Shown: in pieces, positions 11,758-24,000 of the stretch | How the letters are laid out: the number at the start of each line of letters is the position of its first letter | Position numbering within the stretch: position 1 is the first letter of the stretch | Source: Glandiceps talaboti | Taxonomy: Eukaryota; Hemichordata; Enteropneusta; Spengelidae | Assembly (NCBI RefSeq): GCF_964340395.1 | Contig: NC_135562.1 | Span: 4,952,134 to 5,016,133, forward strand | Length of the DNA: 64,000 bases | Reading direction: 5' to 3' | The notes under the pieces: model-generated | Told to the model about the DNA's origin: nothing | What the model saw: the letters and a program-made list of their open reading frames with translations, nothing else | The model's database searches: none | Translations under genes and position numbers: made by a program

Positions 11758-13060
11758 ATATATATAGTTAGTCAAGCTGATGAGTACAATTGTTTCATAC
11801 AAAAGCGATCAGAAAGCAAGGAGTCAAATCAACTATATCCACATTGATAACGCGACAATCTCGCTCCCAATCACCATGACCCCTATTAAAATTGAAGACG
11901 AGTCATTGATTACATTTGTATCCATGACAACAATAAATTCTTTAACATCAGTATCATTGTGTTCACGATGCTATTCCCTGTGTTTAGATAAAACTATGGC
12001 AATGTATTAGATAAATAGTAGGGATGACGTCACAGACCTACTTGTGATGATCAATACTTGTCATGTATAACTTTATGTTTCTTTCGTGAACTGACTGTGG
12101 AGATTGTATGTGTATCAATTTTATTGTACTGTTCCATTGTTGTTTATTGTGCTTTGCCATTTTTTATGTTTCTTATTTGTGATAGTTTATATGGCAATCT
12201 TGAACATCGTATATACGCATCTACAAGTACAAGTATGTTTGTTAGTCATTAAGGGGATACAAGCTTGACTAGCTTTGCTATTTCTTGATCTCTTTTGCCA
12301 TTTATTGTATAAGCCTTATGTATCTTTTTTTAAAGATTAATTTTATTATTATTATATTTGTGAATAAACATTATTATTATTATTACTTGAAGTACGGAGA
12401 TATAATATAAAACGTACATACTTCGTCTTCATACACACAGCACGATTTAACACACATCAACTAGTGTTATGATCATAAACATATTAATGAGCAACATGGC
12501 GTACCATTTATCGCTTAGTTACCTAGACCACACTGTATATATCACAATATACAAATACTAACCTTGACTGGCTATCGTCTCAGCATCCGCTATACTTTGT
12601 TCAGCCAATTCCATTACCCGTTTAGATCTCACTGGGTGAAATAGGGTTATTGTATTTTTTTGTATTCCCCGATAATCAAAATTGAAATGGTCATACGCTT
12701 CACTTTTTGTCAGACCAGGGGCTGGCTTCTTTACTGAAAAAAAACACACACACAAAGAACGAATATTTGAATGTTAAGAATAGATATACAGTAACTATGG
12801 TAGAATTTAGTATAGACTGTTACAAATAAATGAGCAAAATATATAGATATATATATAATTTTGGTATGCAAAGATAATGCAATGCATGTATAATATTTTC
12901 GGTTAGATTCACTAGGTAAAAATGGACGCCATTCACATAATAAAATACAATACTACACCATAGACCCTACACGATTTATCTATTTCAACTACAGCAAATT
13001 CCTACAAAAACTTAAAATACACTCAAGTGTAAGCATACCTGGAAGACTTATCCACGACAT
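11033..13060 (-). CDS. Unrecognised 189-residue protein, 3 exons, with a bacterial-DUF-like motif block
   Basis: Complete gene with exons 13060-13039, 12733-12563 and 11409-11033 and matched phases (1 and 1). No signal peptide or membrane segment is visible, so a soluble protein is likely. It has a short basic N-terminus, an acidic/aromatic segment (EAYDHFNFDY, 19-28), a helix-like stretch around HPVRSKRVMELAEQ (40-53), then two motif blocks: AVFHALWMYRVTRQFG (78-93) with FGDAYE (100-105), and LMDLYNNWMGR (118-128). The spacing H-A-L-W, R-x-F-G, D-A-x-E, M-D-L-x-N-N-x-x-G-R resembles bacterial proteins that I recall as DUF6973, where the pattern is close to FRHAxW ... AHE ... MDLHNN. That link is from memory and unverified. 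I do not know its function. The C-terminal 50 residues are charged, ending KYVDKPEI. Confidence 0.85.
11491..11666. mobile_element. Fold-back (MITE-like) element in intron 2 of the unknown gene
   Basis: Two arms of about 66 bp, 11491-11557 and 11601-11666, are inverted copies of each other (both read AAAGTGTTTCTGG then GTTTCGCTCAGGCTTTGC from their outer ends), with a 43-bp unrelated centre. Arm identity is high with scattered differences. No coding capacity. Confidence 0.85.
11702..11756. repeat. GT dinucleotide microsatellite
   Basis: Uninterrupted GT tract in intron 2 of the unknown gene. Confidence 0.95.
12563..12733 (-). CDS. Unknown gene exon 2
   Basis: Residues 9-64 from KKPAPGLTKS to ETIASQ. 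Acceptor TTTTCAG after a pyrimidine-rich tract, donor GTTAGT, phase 1 in and out. Confidence 0.88.
13039..13060 (-). CDS. Unknown gene exon 1
   Basis: Only 22 bp: ATG plus six codons (MSWISLP) and one base, donor GTATGC. Joining to exon 2 gives V8. The tiny exon is supported by exact phase and by an in-frame start with no other candidate nearby. Confidence 0.75.
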
Positions 13061-13529
13061 GGTGTTATTTGACCGATAGCCACACGTCAACCGATGATCT
13101 AAATTGTAGGCCTACAGTTCAGTTATACGTAACTACACTATGACAGCAATCAACAACTCGTCTGTTGAATACACCGCTTTGACAGCAGACAACAGCTAGC
13201 CTGACTGTTGAATACATTTCGTTGTCGCAATACAATGCATTGCTGTGTATATGACAACGAGCAGTGATGCTCTGCAAACTGTAATGTAAAGAAGCTTTTT
13301 GTCAATTGACAATAGAAACTAAGGCGGGGTGTTCTTAATATAGTGTTGAAAAACGAGCCATAAAATTCTACAATGCCGTTTTTAGGAAACGAACTCTCAG
13401 AACTCCTTAAACTTTGACATTAGTGACAACCTTAACGTGTCAATCTAATCATAATTAAAGGTCTATCTTCTTGATGTAAATAATCACGTCCAGAAAGTAT
13501 GTATAGGGCCTACTTAGTCAATGTATTTC

Positions 13530-13567
13530 ATATATATATATATATATATCTGTGTGTGTGTGTGTGT

Positions 13568-13620
<53 letters not shown>
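13530..13620. repeat. TA then GT microsatellite
   Basis: A short TA tract followed by a GT tract with one GAGT interruption. Confidence 0.95.
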
Positions 13621-13623
<3 letters not shown>

Positions 13624-13870
13624 ATGAGTGTCTCGCTGGAGAGAACAGTGCTCGATGCAAATATTAGTAGCAGAGCATTATAGACTTAATTCAAAAGAAT
13701 TATGATGTAATGAGTCGTTACTCAGGGTTACACGCTTGTTGCGATCATCAGACGACTGATTTGAAGGTTTTAGATTAGAAATGTCGAGATCATTGAAAGA
13801 ATTCATAATTCCTTGCGGTAAAATTCACAAATCAATCGGCAGACCACATCACAAACCTTTATTTCAGGTC

Positions 13871-14005
13871 AGCCCCCCCCCCCCCAAAAAAAAAAAAAAA
13901 AAAAAAAAAAAACCAAAAAAAAAACCAAAAAAAAAAACAAAAAAAAAAAAAACAACCCCAAAACAAACAAAAAACAAAAACAAAAACAAAAACAAAACAA
14001 AAAAC
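13871..14005. repeat. C-run then A-rich low-complexity tract
   Basis: Poly-C (13872-13885) followed by poly-A and AAAAC repeats. Confidence 0.9.
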
Positions 14006-14271
14006 GCATTGTTTTAATTCTGACACTGACTTCATTAATTAGTTGTACATCACAGTACTTGATTTGATCATTGAAGTTGGTAATATACTTCGTAGCCCAG
14101 CCTATAGACTCACTATAATATATTCAAGTTTACCTATCAAACGAGTTTAACGGCGTTTTCCAAGGTAATTATTTGTGATCTGTGATGAGTTCATGCTACA
14201 CCATGCCTCCTCAGGGTAAAACGTTTAGATTCGATTATATTATATTCGATTAGATTGCATTGAATCAGTTT

Positions 14272-14328
14272 AGATCAGATCTGATTAGATCTGATTAGAT
14301 TAGATTAGATTAGATTAGATTAGATTAT
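14272..14328. repeat. GATTA pentanucleotide repeat
   Basis: Degenerate GATCAGATCT units pass into regular TTAGA pentamers. Confidence 0.85.
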
Positions 14329-16151
14329 TAACCAAACCAATTGTAATGTCCTATTAGGGTTGTGCCTACGAATTGTTAAAAACATCAATAAAACAAAGGT
14401 AAGAATACGTAATATACTAAACATAAAAGTATTGATAAAATTGGTCAAATTTAGGTCAAATTTTGGACATGCACTGCTTTGGTGTAAAAGTTATTTGACT
14501 AAAAATAGACGACTATAATAATGTTGAAATATAAGGTCATTTATACCGTCATGACTTTATCATCATATGCCTAATATATTGAAATAATTGTTGGGCTGTT
14601 ATTTTAAGTACTAAGTGTATTATGTGTTGTATATCCACCCACCCACTACAGTAAACAATCTCTTTTGTAACTAAAGTGGCGATTTATCTTATAGTTTTGT
14701 GACATTCCATTTTCGTGAAATATCACACATATTGACAGGAAGCACAACCTTTGTACATTTGCTCATTATTGGTTGTCTTGGTAACTTGGTAAGTCTGTAA
14801 TTTATTTTTGCCATGGATCCATAACTTAAAGAATCAAAGCTATCATACCTGTAGTTTATAAATATCATTTCTTTCGTGGTAATGGGGGGAATTAACAATT
14901 AATTCGACATCAACTGTCACAGTATAGATACTTGCTAATTTTTGCCAGAGGGGGCGCTGTTCCGCAAAATATTAAGGCGGGTGTATTTGGAAAATTTAGT
15001 TCGGTCGGGTACTAAGAAACAGTAAACAAAAATAGGATCACCTTGACAGAGTCCAACCAAGGACATCGAACAGTGATGCAAAGCAATCGCGGGAATAAGG
15101 GAGCCTTCAGATTTTACAAGGGGGGGGGTGGTGGTGGAGGAAATCACACATGTTCTGTTTAAGTAAAACATGACCCTCCCCCCATTCTCCATTTGTAAAA
15201 AGTGACCATCCCCTTTGTCCCATTTTGTAAAACATGACTCTCCTCATGACAATTGCATATACTGAACGTTAATCAATATTTCCATTATATGTATACATAC
15301 AAATTAAATGATTTTGACTCTATTAGAAAGCAATATACAAAGTGACAAACAGTAAATTTAAGACTGGCTGAGAATGAGTCTTTAATGAATGAATGACTTG
15401 GGTTCTTGTCAGATATCATATACAGGTGGGGAATGTCAGTGTTTGTTGATAATAGATGCAGAAATTTGATGTGCCTACGTGCAACTACAACCCCACGCCA
15501 CACCTGCTGATCTTAGTACACATAAATCAAAGAGGTGACATTTTGCTGTTAATATTGATTTATTTCACATCTATCTGTGTCAAATGTCAAGCGGTTTGAG
15601 TTTATCTGACCTTGTTGATTAATGGTTGTCAAACTCATCGTATTCATTTCCGCATTTGAAATCATCAATTTTCATTACATTTATGGAAAATCATTTCATG
15701 ATGATTCTTGAATTTTATTTATAAACATTCATGGTTTACATGCCAACCATTCATCATTAACACAATGTTCACTAATTCACTGGTGATGTCATTGAAAGAG
15801 AAGCGTTCACATGTCAATATTACCAAGTTCATGTGCATGAATTGCATACACCACCATGCAATAATTTATTATAAATTGCCCCCCTCTCTCTCTCTCTCTC
15901 CCTTAATACACACACACATACACAAACTTGAGTCAGTAGTATTTACCTGTTAAGTTTTTTATTGACAATATAAATGAAACAATTTCAATGGTCTATGACA
16001 ACACAGCTGCGATCTGACCATAATTGTTATAACATGAGCTGAGAATATACAGTCTAAGTTAGAAAAATATTATATCGTGTTCCTAATTCAAAAACAAATT
16101 ACATTATACTATTTGTATGTACACAATTGATATTGACATGTCACATCATGT

Positions 16152-16183
16152 TATACATACATACATACACACACACACACACG

Positions 16184-16214
<31 letters not shown>

Positions 16215-16343
16215 GTACATACATACATACATACATACATACATACATACATACATACATACATACATACATACACACATACATACATACATACATACAT
16301 ACATACATACATACACACATACATACATACATACATACATACA

Positions 16344-16377
<34 letters not shown>

Positions 16378-16668
16378 CATACATATTACATATACTATAT
16401 ATATACATGCATGCCCACATGCGCACACTCATACATACATATATACATACATACATACATACATACATACACACATACACACACACATACATACATACAT
16501 ACATACATATTACATATACTATATATATACATGCATGCCCACATGCGCACACTCATACATACATATATACATACATACATACATATTACATATACTATAT
16601 ATATACATGCATGCCCACATGCGCACACTCATACATACATACATATATGCATACATACATACATGCAT

Positions 16669-16699
<31 letters not shown>

Positions 16700-16806
16700 T
16701 ACATACATGCATACACACATACATACATACATACATACATACACACACATACATACATACATACATACATACACACATACATACATACATACATACATAC
16801 ATACAT
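16152..16806. repeat. ACAT satellite with embedded higher-order unit
   Basis: About 650 bp of ACAT/ACAC repeats. A more complex segment containing ATATACATGCATGCCCACAT and GCGCACACTC occurs three times (about 16372, 16503 and 16569), each bounded by ACAT repeats. Confidence 0.95.
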
Positions 16807-17984
16807 AGAAATGCATATGGAACTAATAAATCAGTCCGTATAAATAGCTGTTAAATCCGACGTTTCGAATAAATATTCTTTTTCAAAGGAAAAATCGGTG
16901 AGACATAGAAATGTTAGGTACATACATACATACATACAAACATATCAATATGCAGTCATCCATTCATTCATCCATACATACATAATTACATATTTTCATG
17001 AATATGGCAAATATTTTGGCAAAGAGCAAAAGTTTTCCTCTTCCACTGTATATAACGGTAATTTCGATGACTGACTACCAACATCTTGCTAAATTCTATT
17101 GCAAAGAAATATATAGTATCAATTGTTTGTACTTTCTGGTCATAAGATGTTGTTATACATTATGAAACTAACTCTAAACATCTTTCAGATACTCTGCATA
17201 AATCGGATCTAAACACTGACATTCCTTCTCCGTTTCTGAATGCCATTGATTCAATATACATATACAACATTTAATATTTAGTTTGAAAGTATAGAACTTA
17301 TTTTGTCATCAACCTGAAAATAAAACAAAAAAGTGGAGCAAAAATAGAATTTGAAACATTAAAACAAAAATAAGAAGTCTACCATATAGTCTTACATGCA
17401 AGTCAATTAAATTTGGGGAAAATGAGGGTAATTTTTCAGGTGTTTCCTTGCCCAACTGTAGCGTCACATTTGTAAATCTCAAAAGAGAATACCATTTGGT
17501 TTGTTGCAAGTGTTGGGCATTGGCAAAATTTAACCATTTAGTTGATATTTTCATAAGTATCATTTTCAATGGGTTTCAAGAATTACATTGAAACTCTCCT
17601 AAGGGACTTCTTAGTTGTTGAAATTCCAAGATTTTGAAAAACTTTCAAGGAATGCTTACATCCTGATAATAGCTGCCTAGTATATAAATGTAGCTGCCAA
17701 GTATATGAGATAAAACATATATACTTTTCAATAAACAATTCTCGGATAAACACTCTCAAAGACATGATGGGAATATAATAATTTACCTAGTATAGTACAC
17801 ATTGTTGAAGTGTTTTTGCACAACGAATGTTATGATAATAGTGCTTGTGCAATCATTACCTCTGACAGAAACCTTGATCTGCAAATCAGCCCTTTATATC
17901 AGCTCCCTGAGGAGCAATCAATTACAGCCTCTGTGAGCACATAAACATTAAATTATTCACACAGCAACCTTCTTGCCACCAGAC

Positions 17985-18120
17985 AGGTCAACATTTATGT
18001 GGATTGACTCGGGCACAGTTGTGGTACAAATCTTGCCAATGGATGTCAACCATTCAGAATCAAATGACAACTTCCAGGCTCAAACAGGTAACTTGCAGCT
18101 GACCACTACATCCTACCTCC
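17985..18120 (-). mobile_element. Degenerate fragment of SINE family A
   Basis: Plus-strand GACTCGGGCACAGTTGTGGT and the following CCATTCAGAATCAAA parallel 6133-6182 of the intact copy, continuing to the decayed B-box region. The open frame at 17973-18194 is therefore repeat-derived. Confidence 0.6.
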
Positions 18121-18907
18121 ATATAACACTTAACCCTTTAAAGACTGACACTCTATATTTAGGGTTTAGAGTTACAGAAACATTAGAAGGTTAATAAACC
18201 CTGCTGTCCAGTTCATAGCTGCCAATTCAGTGTCAAGAAACAAAATCTGATTTAATAAAGCTTATCCCAATACAAATACTTCTACATACATGCCAGAAAT
18301 TGAATAAATAACCTATATATTCTTAAATCAATCCTTGACACATATACAAATCTATGTGATGATTTTCAAATATTGCTAAAATGTCAATTGTAATGTTTAC
18401 TGCCCTGAGTTTTTAGTTTTACATAAAGTGTTTTACAATTATTGTAAGCTGATGTAGAAGATTCACTTTGTTATGTTTTAAAGCTGCACTTGTTGAGATT
18501 GGAATATTTTTTTTGACAATGCTAGATCATTCCAATCATGTAGACCAGCTGGGAAAGAGCTTGTTACCAGGAAACCAATAAAAAGAAGATAGAGGAGGAA
18601 AAGAAGAGACAGAGAAACATGAAGATGAATTTTTTTTTTTACTTTTTAAAAAAAAAATCGACAGACCAACTTATTGTTGCTATGAAAAAGTAATGAAAAA
18701 AAAAATATATAAAAAATTAGGATCACCCTAATGCAAGAATATGCTGGGATTGAAACCCTGGCCTTTAAGTGTTTCATGTCTCTTGGTTTTTTCTCCTTGT
18801 GATACTTTGGATGACTGCCTTCCTTTAGAAAAATACTGCCTTAGGTAATCTTTGTTTTGAGAGTGTAGTCTGTAAATTCTGGATGGTTACTTTTTTGTGA
18901 ATAATCT

Positions 18908-19077
18908 TCATATAATCTTCTTTCCGCTTCCAAACACAATGAATATCATCAATCCAGTAAAGGAAGCAGCGGCAGTAGATTCAAAGACAGCTGACCAGCT
19001 GTGAAAATATTCCAACATGTGTCCGGCTACATACACACCAATAAATCCAGGTATAGCCCCTGCTGTATTCATAAGAC
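18908..19077 (-). CDS. SLC17A9: SLC17A9 exon 9 (TM11-TM12, stop)
   Basis: Residues 379-433 from [20 protein letters not shown] to FGSGKKII, stop TGA at 18910-18908. Acceptor TTACAG. Confidence 0.96.
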
Positions 19078-21046
19078 CTGTAAGTATGTAGATACAACCA
19101 GCAACAAACAAGCATTAACAAGTGCAACTTATTACAAACAGGAAAAGTATATTGGTATTATTAGATTAATAATAATCTTTACGGCCTGGATATGGATTTT
19201 GCGGACCGAGGTTGTACAGCGGAAGGGCCGGACTTTAGCAGGGCCTGTAAGCAGTACTACCGAGGTCTGCAAAACCCATATCTAGACCATAAAGGTTTTA
19301 TCATATACCCCATGTAGTGGCACGGAAACATCATTTGAATCACATAATCAGATAAATTGGCACTGAAATATTATTTTATTAGCACAAATGTCAAAATAGT
19401 GATGAAATTAACAAAGCCAAATCACTGGGTGAATGCATATCGATGGGTGCACCATTTGCCATATTTGGGCAAAGTCTGCTTGGTCTTGAAACAGAAAATT
19501 ATTGCCTGGGTTCGAGGCACCTGCTCTCCATTGAACTGCATTGGAATCATTACTGGATATATGATAACACTTCACATAGCATGTTGGAAGTGTGGAAATG
19601 CATCATACTTTTGATTTGTCAATTTTACATAAACTGTGGACCAACTTTATAACATGAAGGATATTTGTCAATACATCAGCTCTTTGAAATCGTTTATTTA
19701 GACACAGGATGTCTGACCATATATTTCAATATATCCCGTCCTAGCATCTATGTATATGATCTGTGCAACACTTACCAAACACTGTACCAGCATAGTTTGG
19801 TGCTAAGTCTTGTGGGTTTGAAAAAAGACCAGCGCCCCCTAGTGACTGGAAGACTAAAGTTAAGGTAGCAAGTGCTACGGACCCTGAGTAACTAGTGACT
19901 GAACTCAAAGATAAAAGGCACATGATAACACCAACACACTCCGCTGTCTGCAATATAGAAAAAGGTCACAACAAAGACAGTTAGAAACAAAGTCCAGTAG
20001 TTAACACATGTTGTTGTCACATACCTCACTGAGTTTGTGTATTAAATTGATTTTTTTATCATACTTACATGTAAAACTTTTCTAGCCAGTGTCACTGAAT
20101 AACCAGCTGACATGATTTGGTCTGCTATGAATCCAGAGAGTATTGATGATGGCACACATAGTAACCATGGTATCACATTAAAAACATAACCCTGAAAATA
20201 TTAAAGATAGAAAGAACATTAAGATCGACTGTGAGATGAAACTAATGAAAATAAATGAAATTTCAAAAATAAAAATATGTATCATAATATGAAAGAATAA
20301 ATGAATTTGTCTTACTTTTTCATCTGGAAATTTTTCAGTAAAATAAGTTGGCAGCCATGAAAATATTAAATTGAAGACATAATTCAAACAGAATCGACTT
20401 AAAATCATTGCCCTGTTCAAATAGAAATATAAAAATGATTAAATATGATAAAGGCTAAATAAAACAAATGGTGTGTTTCCGATAACCTGACTGACCCTAG
20501 CTTAAACTCATAGTAATATTTTTCAAAAATAAAAACAACAAAAATAATAATAAAACAAAATCCTAACCTACCTACCTTACTTTCTGTGACCAAGTCGGAC
20601 ACACACAATTATTATTTTATGCCTAACAGTCATAATAATTGTTCATAATTGTTTAGATATATTTATTGCATTTATTGTTATGCATTTGTGTATATATATA
20701 TATTTTTTTTTTTTCATTTTTTCAGGGTCAGACTTGACTAGTTAAGATTAAACTTTTTCTGTGGCTCTCAATAGATATATTACTTGATAATATCTTCTTT
20801 GAATATTTTTTGTCTCTGGTACACATAAAAATGTGAGCCTAAAAATGCAACTGATTTCAGAGTTTTCTAAAGATGCCTGAGATTATAACATTATTTTTAT
20901 TACTGTGGACAATCATTGAAGGTGCGAAACTACTATAAAGTTACGTAGTTCACAGACATATATGGCCCTATATACATGTACTAGCACACAGCAAACACAC
21001 ACACACACACACATGCATGCATACACGCATACACGTACACACACAT

Positions 21047-21084
<38 letters not shown>

Positions 21085-24000
21085 ATACACACACACACAC
21101 ACACACACACCATTGATAAACCGACATTCTGATCACAGACATCTCTAGAAAACTCTGAAATTGGTTACAGATAATACTGATTTGAATTTGACTTACCAAA
21201 ATGCTGAATGAGTACATAAAATTCGCCAAGGAACTTCTCCTTTTGATACTTTGTTTATGTCCACTTTGTGGGATCCCGTCCCATTGTGTAGCTTTTCAAC
21301 AGATTTTGATACATTACTTATTTCCTGAATCATAAAATATCTTACAAATAAAGCCCAGAGTACACTCAGTGTACCAAATGTATAAAACACACATGGCCAG
21401 CCATATCTGGAAAGTAGTAGTGAACCAACACTTCCAGATAACACATTCCTGGAAAATATAAACAAATTTCTTGTTGTATTAGCCTACGATAACACTGAAA
21501 ATTGTTAAAATAGTTAATTAGTAGCTGTACGCATAATATGTTAAAATAAACTCAAATCATTATCAAACTGATTTTTGGGTCCACACCCAAAATCATCGCA
21601 CTCAATGTATTGTTGGTACTTTAGGATACAATCAACTCTAAATTAACATGTGCAATGTCTAATTATTGGTATTTTAACAATTTTAAGTTAATATGTTATT
21701 TAAGTTGTCTGATCTAAAATAAATAATACCCCAGTTACAGCGAGTTGACAAAAAAATATTTTTGTATCTAATGTGGAAGCAAGAAACGTTTGATATCTTA
21801 CCCTGCTGATGTCCCTGACATGATAGTGGTATATATCCTTGATTTTCCATTCTTTTCCTGTATTCTTTTGGCAAGTAAACTGGCAAGGGCAGGATAATGG
21901 AATGCTTATAGAAGAAAGGGTGATTGGGAGGATGATATTAGTACAATTACAACATTCTAACAACAGATTTGTAGCTAAAAGGTTTTTAAATTTTGTATAA
22001 AGTGACAAGCTAGGTGATATATACTATGAAGTATGCCATAACGATAGTGACTGATTGATAGTAGCATTAATATTGGATGATTGATTGTCTGACTGACTGA
22101 CTGAATGACTAAGTGAATGACTAATTGACTGACTGACTGACTGACTGACTGACTGACTGACTGACTGACTGTGACTGACTGACTGACTGACTGACTGTCT
22201 GACTGACTGTCTGTCTGACTGCCTGACTGACTAACTGAATGACTAATTGACTGACTGACTGGCTGACTGACTGACTGACTGACTGACTGACTGACTGTCT
22301 GTCTGACTGACTGACTGACTGACTGACTAACTGAATGACTAATTGACTGACTGGCTGACTGACTGACTGACTGACTGACTGACTGACTGGCTGACTGGCT
22401 GACTGACTGACTGACTGACTGACTGACTGACTGACTGACTGACTGACTGACTCAGTGATTGATTGATTGATTGATTGATTGAATAATCTCAATCTTCATT
22501 TTAAAAAATCAAGATGATTTCTTACCTTGTAGTGCTGCAAATAGTACTCTCATAAATACCAAAAATTTGATTTGTGAACTTTTAGTATCAAAAACGTGAA
22601 CCAGATATGGAAAGACTACAGTTAGAGAACCCCAGCCTAGAGTTGCTATGGAAAGAACATGGTCTCCGCCTACTCTGTCACTTAGCCAGCCTGAAAATAT
22701 CTGAGTTGAAGCATAACCCCAATAGAAACATGACAAAATCAGACCCTGTAAGATAAATAAGATAATAATGGTTTGAGAGGATTATACAGGCACCTTATCT
22801 GAAGAAATATTGTATTTAAGGTGTTAAGACCCTGTACAATTAATAATATAAAACAATTGAAGGTGATGAACAGCCCTGAGAAAAACAGAGGCATTCACAC
22901 ATTTCAGTGTATGATGAAAATGTATATATAATTCATGGCTCCAAGAATCATGTAGACTATGAAATGACACCACTTTACAACAGCTGTGAAATGATGGCGA
23001 CATTTGATCAAGGCCACAGTAGACAGAATGAAATGTTGCAATTAAAATCTATTGTTCCATAGTGGCTATATGTTTCTCAAAATGAAATTTCTATTGAGCA
23101 AATGCATAGCACTATTACAGTAACACTACACATTTAAGTGTAGAATAAATGAATAAATATACATAGCACTGCATAGGAGCAGTAAAAAAATACTTTCGAA
23201 TTACTGAAAAAATGTATGTATGTATGTATGTATGTATGTATGTATGTATGTATGTATGTATGTATGTATGTATGTATGAATGTATGAATGTATGTATGTA
23301 TGTATGTATGTATGTATGTATGTATGTATGTATGTATGTATGTATGTATGTATGTATGTATGTATGTATGTATGTATGTATGAATGTATGAATGTATGTA
23401 TGTATGTATGTATGTATGTATGTATGTATACGTGAATGTAATTGTATGGGGGAAGGTACATGTACATATACATGTATGTGCTTGCATTCATGCATGTATA
23501 CAAGTGTATGTGTATATGACTGTGTGTGACGGTGTCTCAGTCTGTAATAAAACATTTTGACATATTTACAATTTCTCTTTTGTCCAGATCTAGTTCTTGT
23601 GATATTTCCACGGCTGAAAGTGGCATACAATTTCTGCAGGCAAAGTTCAACATAGTTCCAGTAAACAAAGCCACTGCCCATACACGTCTTTCATCCCTGT
23701 AATATGATTTATGAAAAACAAGAATTAAATTAAACTCAAACGGTAATTACATATATAAATCTATTATTTGTCAATTATTCATAAACAATTAATGTAAAAA
23801 AATTTAATGAAAAATTACAAGTTCAAATCAAAGTATTTATGATCACATGATCAAAGTCACTAAAAAACCCACTTGAAATGAACGCAATGAATATTCAACA
23901 AATACAAATACATAATCATGTTACATAAATAATAATCTTTATTTACACTGGATTGTTCTTAAAGTATATCAACACTTGTCTCCCAAGAAGTCCAATGAGG

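Larger units (their letters stand above)
13061..18907. other. Intergenic region between the unknown gene and SLC17A9
   Basis: Both flanking genes are on the minus strand, so this interval should contain the promoter of the unknown gene (left end) and the 3' UTR of SLC17A9 (right end). Most of it is simple repeats. An 86-codon minus-strand frame at 17309-17569 has no recognisable family or splice context and is not called. Confidence 0.6.

Noticed and set aside
16117-16854. Long open frames of 238-245 codons on the plus strand and many on the minus strand
   Set aside because: Pure ACAT repeat translation (Tyr-Ile-His-Thr); present in several frames at once.
17309-17569. 86-codon minus-strand frame that does not look low-complexity
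   Set aside because: No recognised family, no supporting splice sites; could be part of an untranslated region.
17973-18194. 73-codon frame
   Set aside because: Overlaps a decayed SINE family A fragment.
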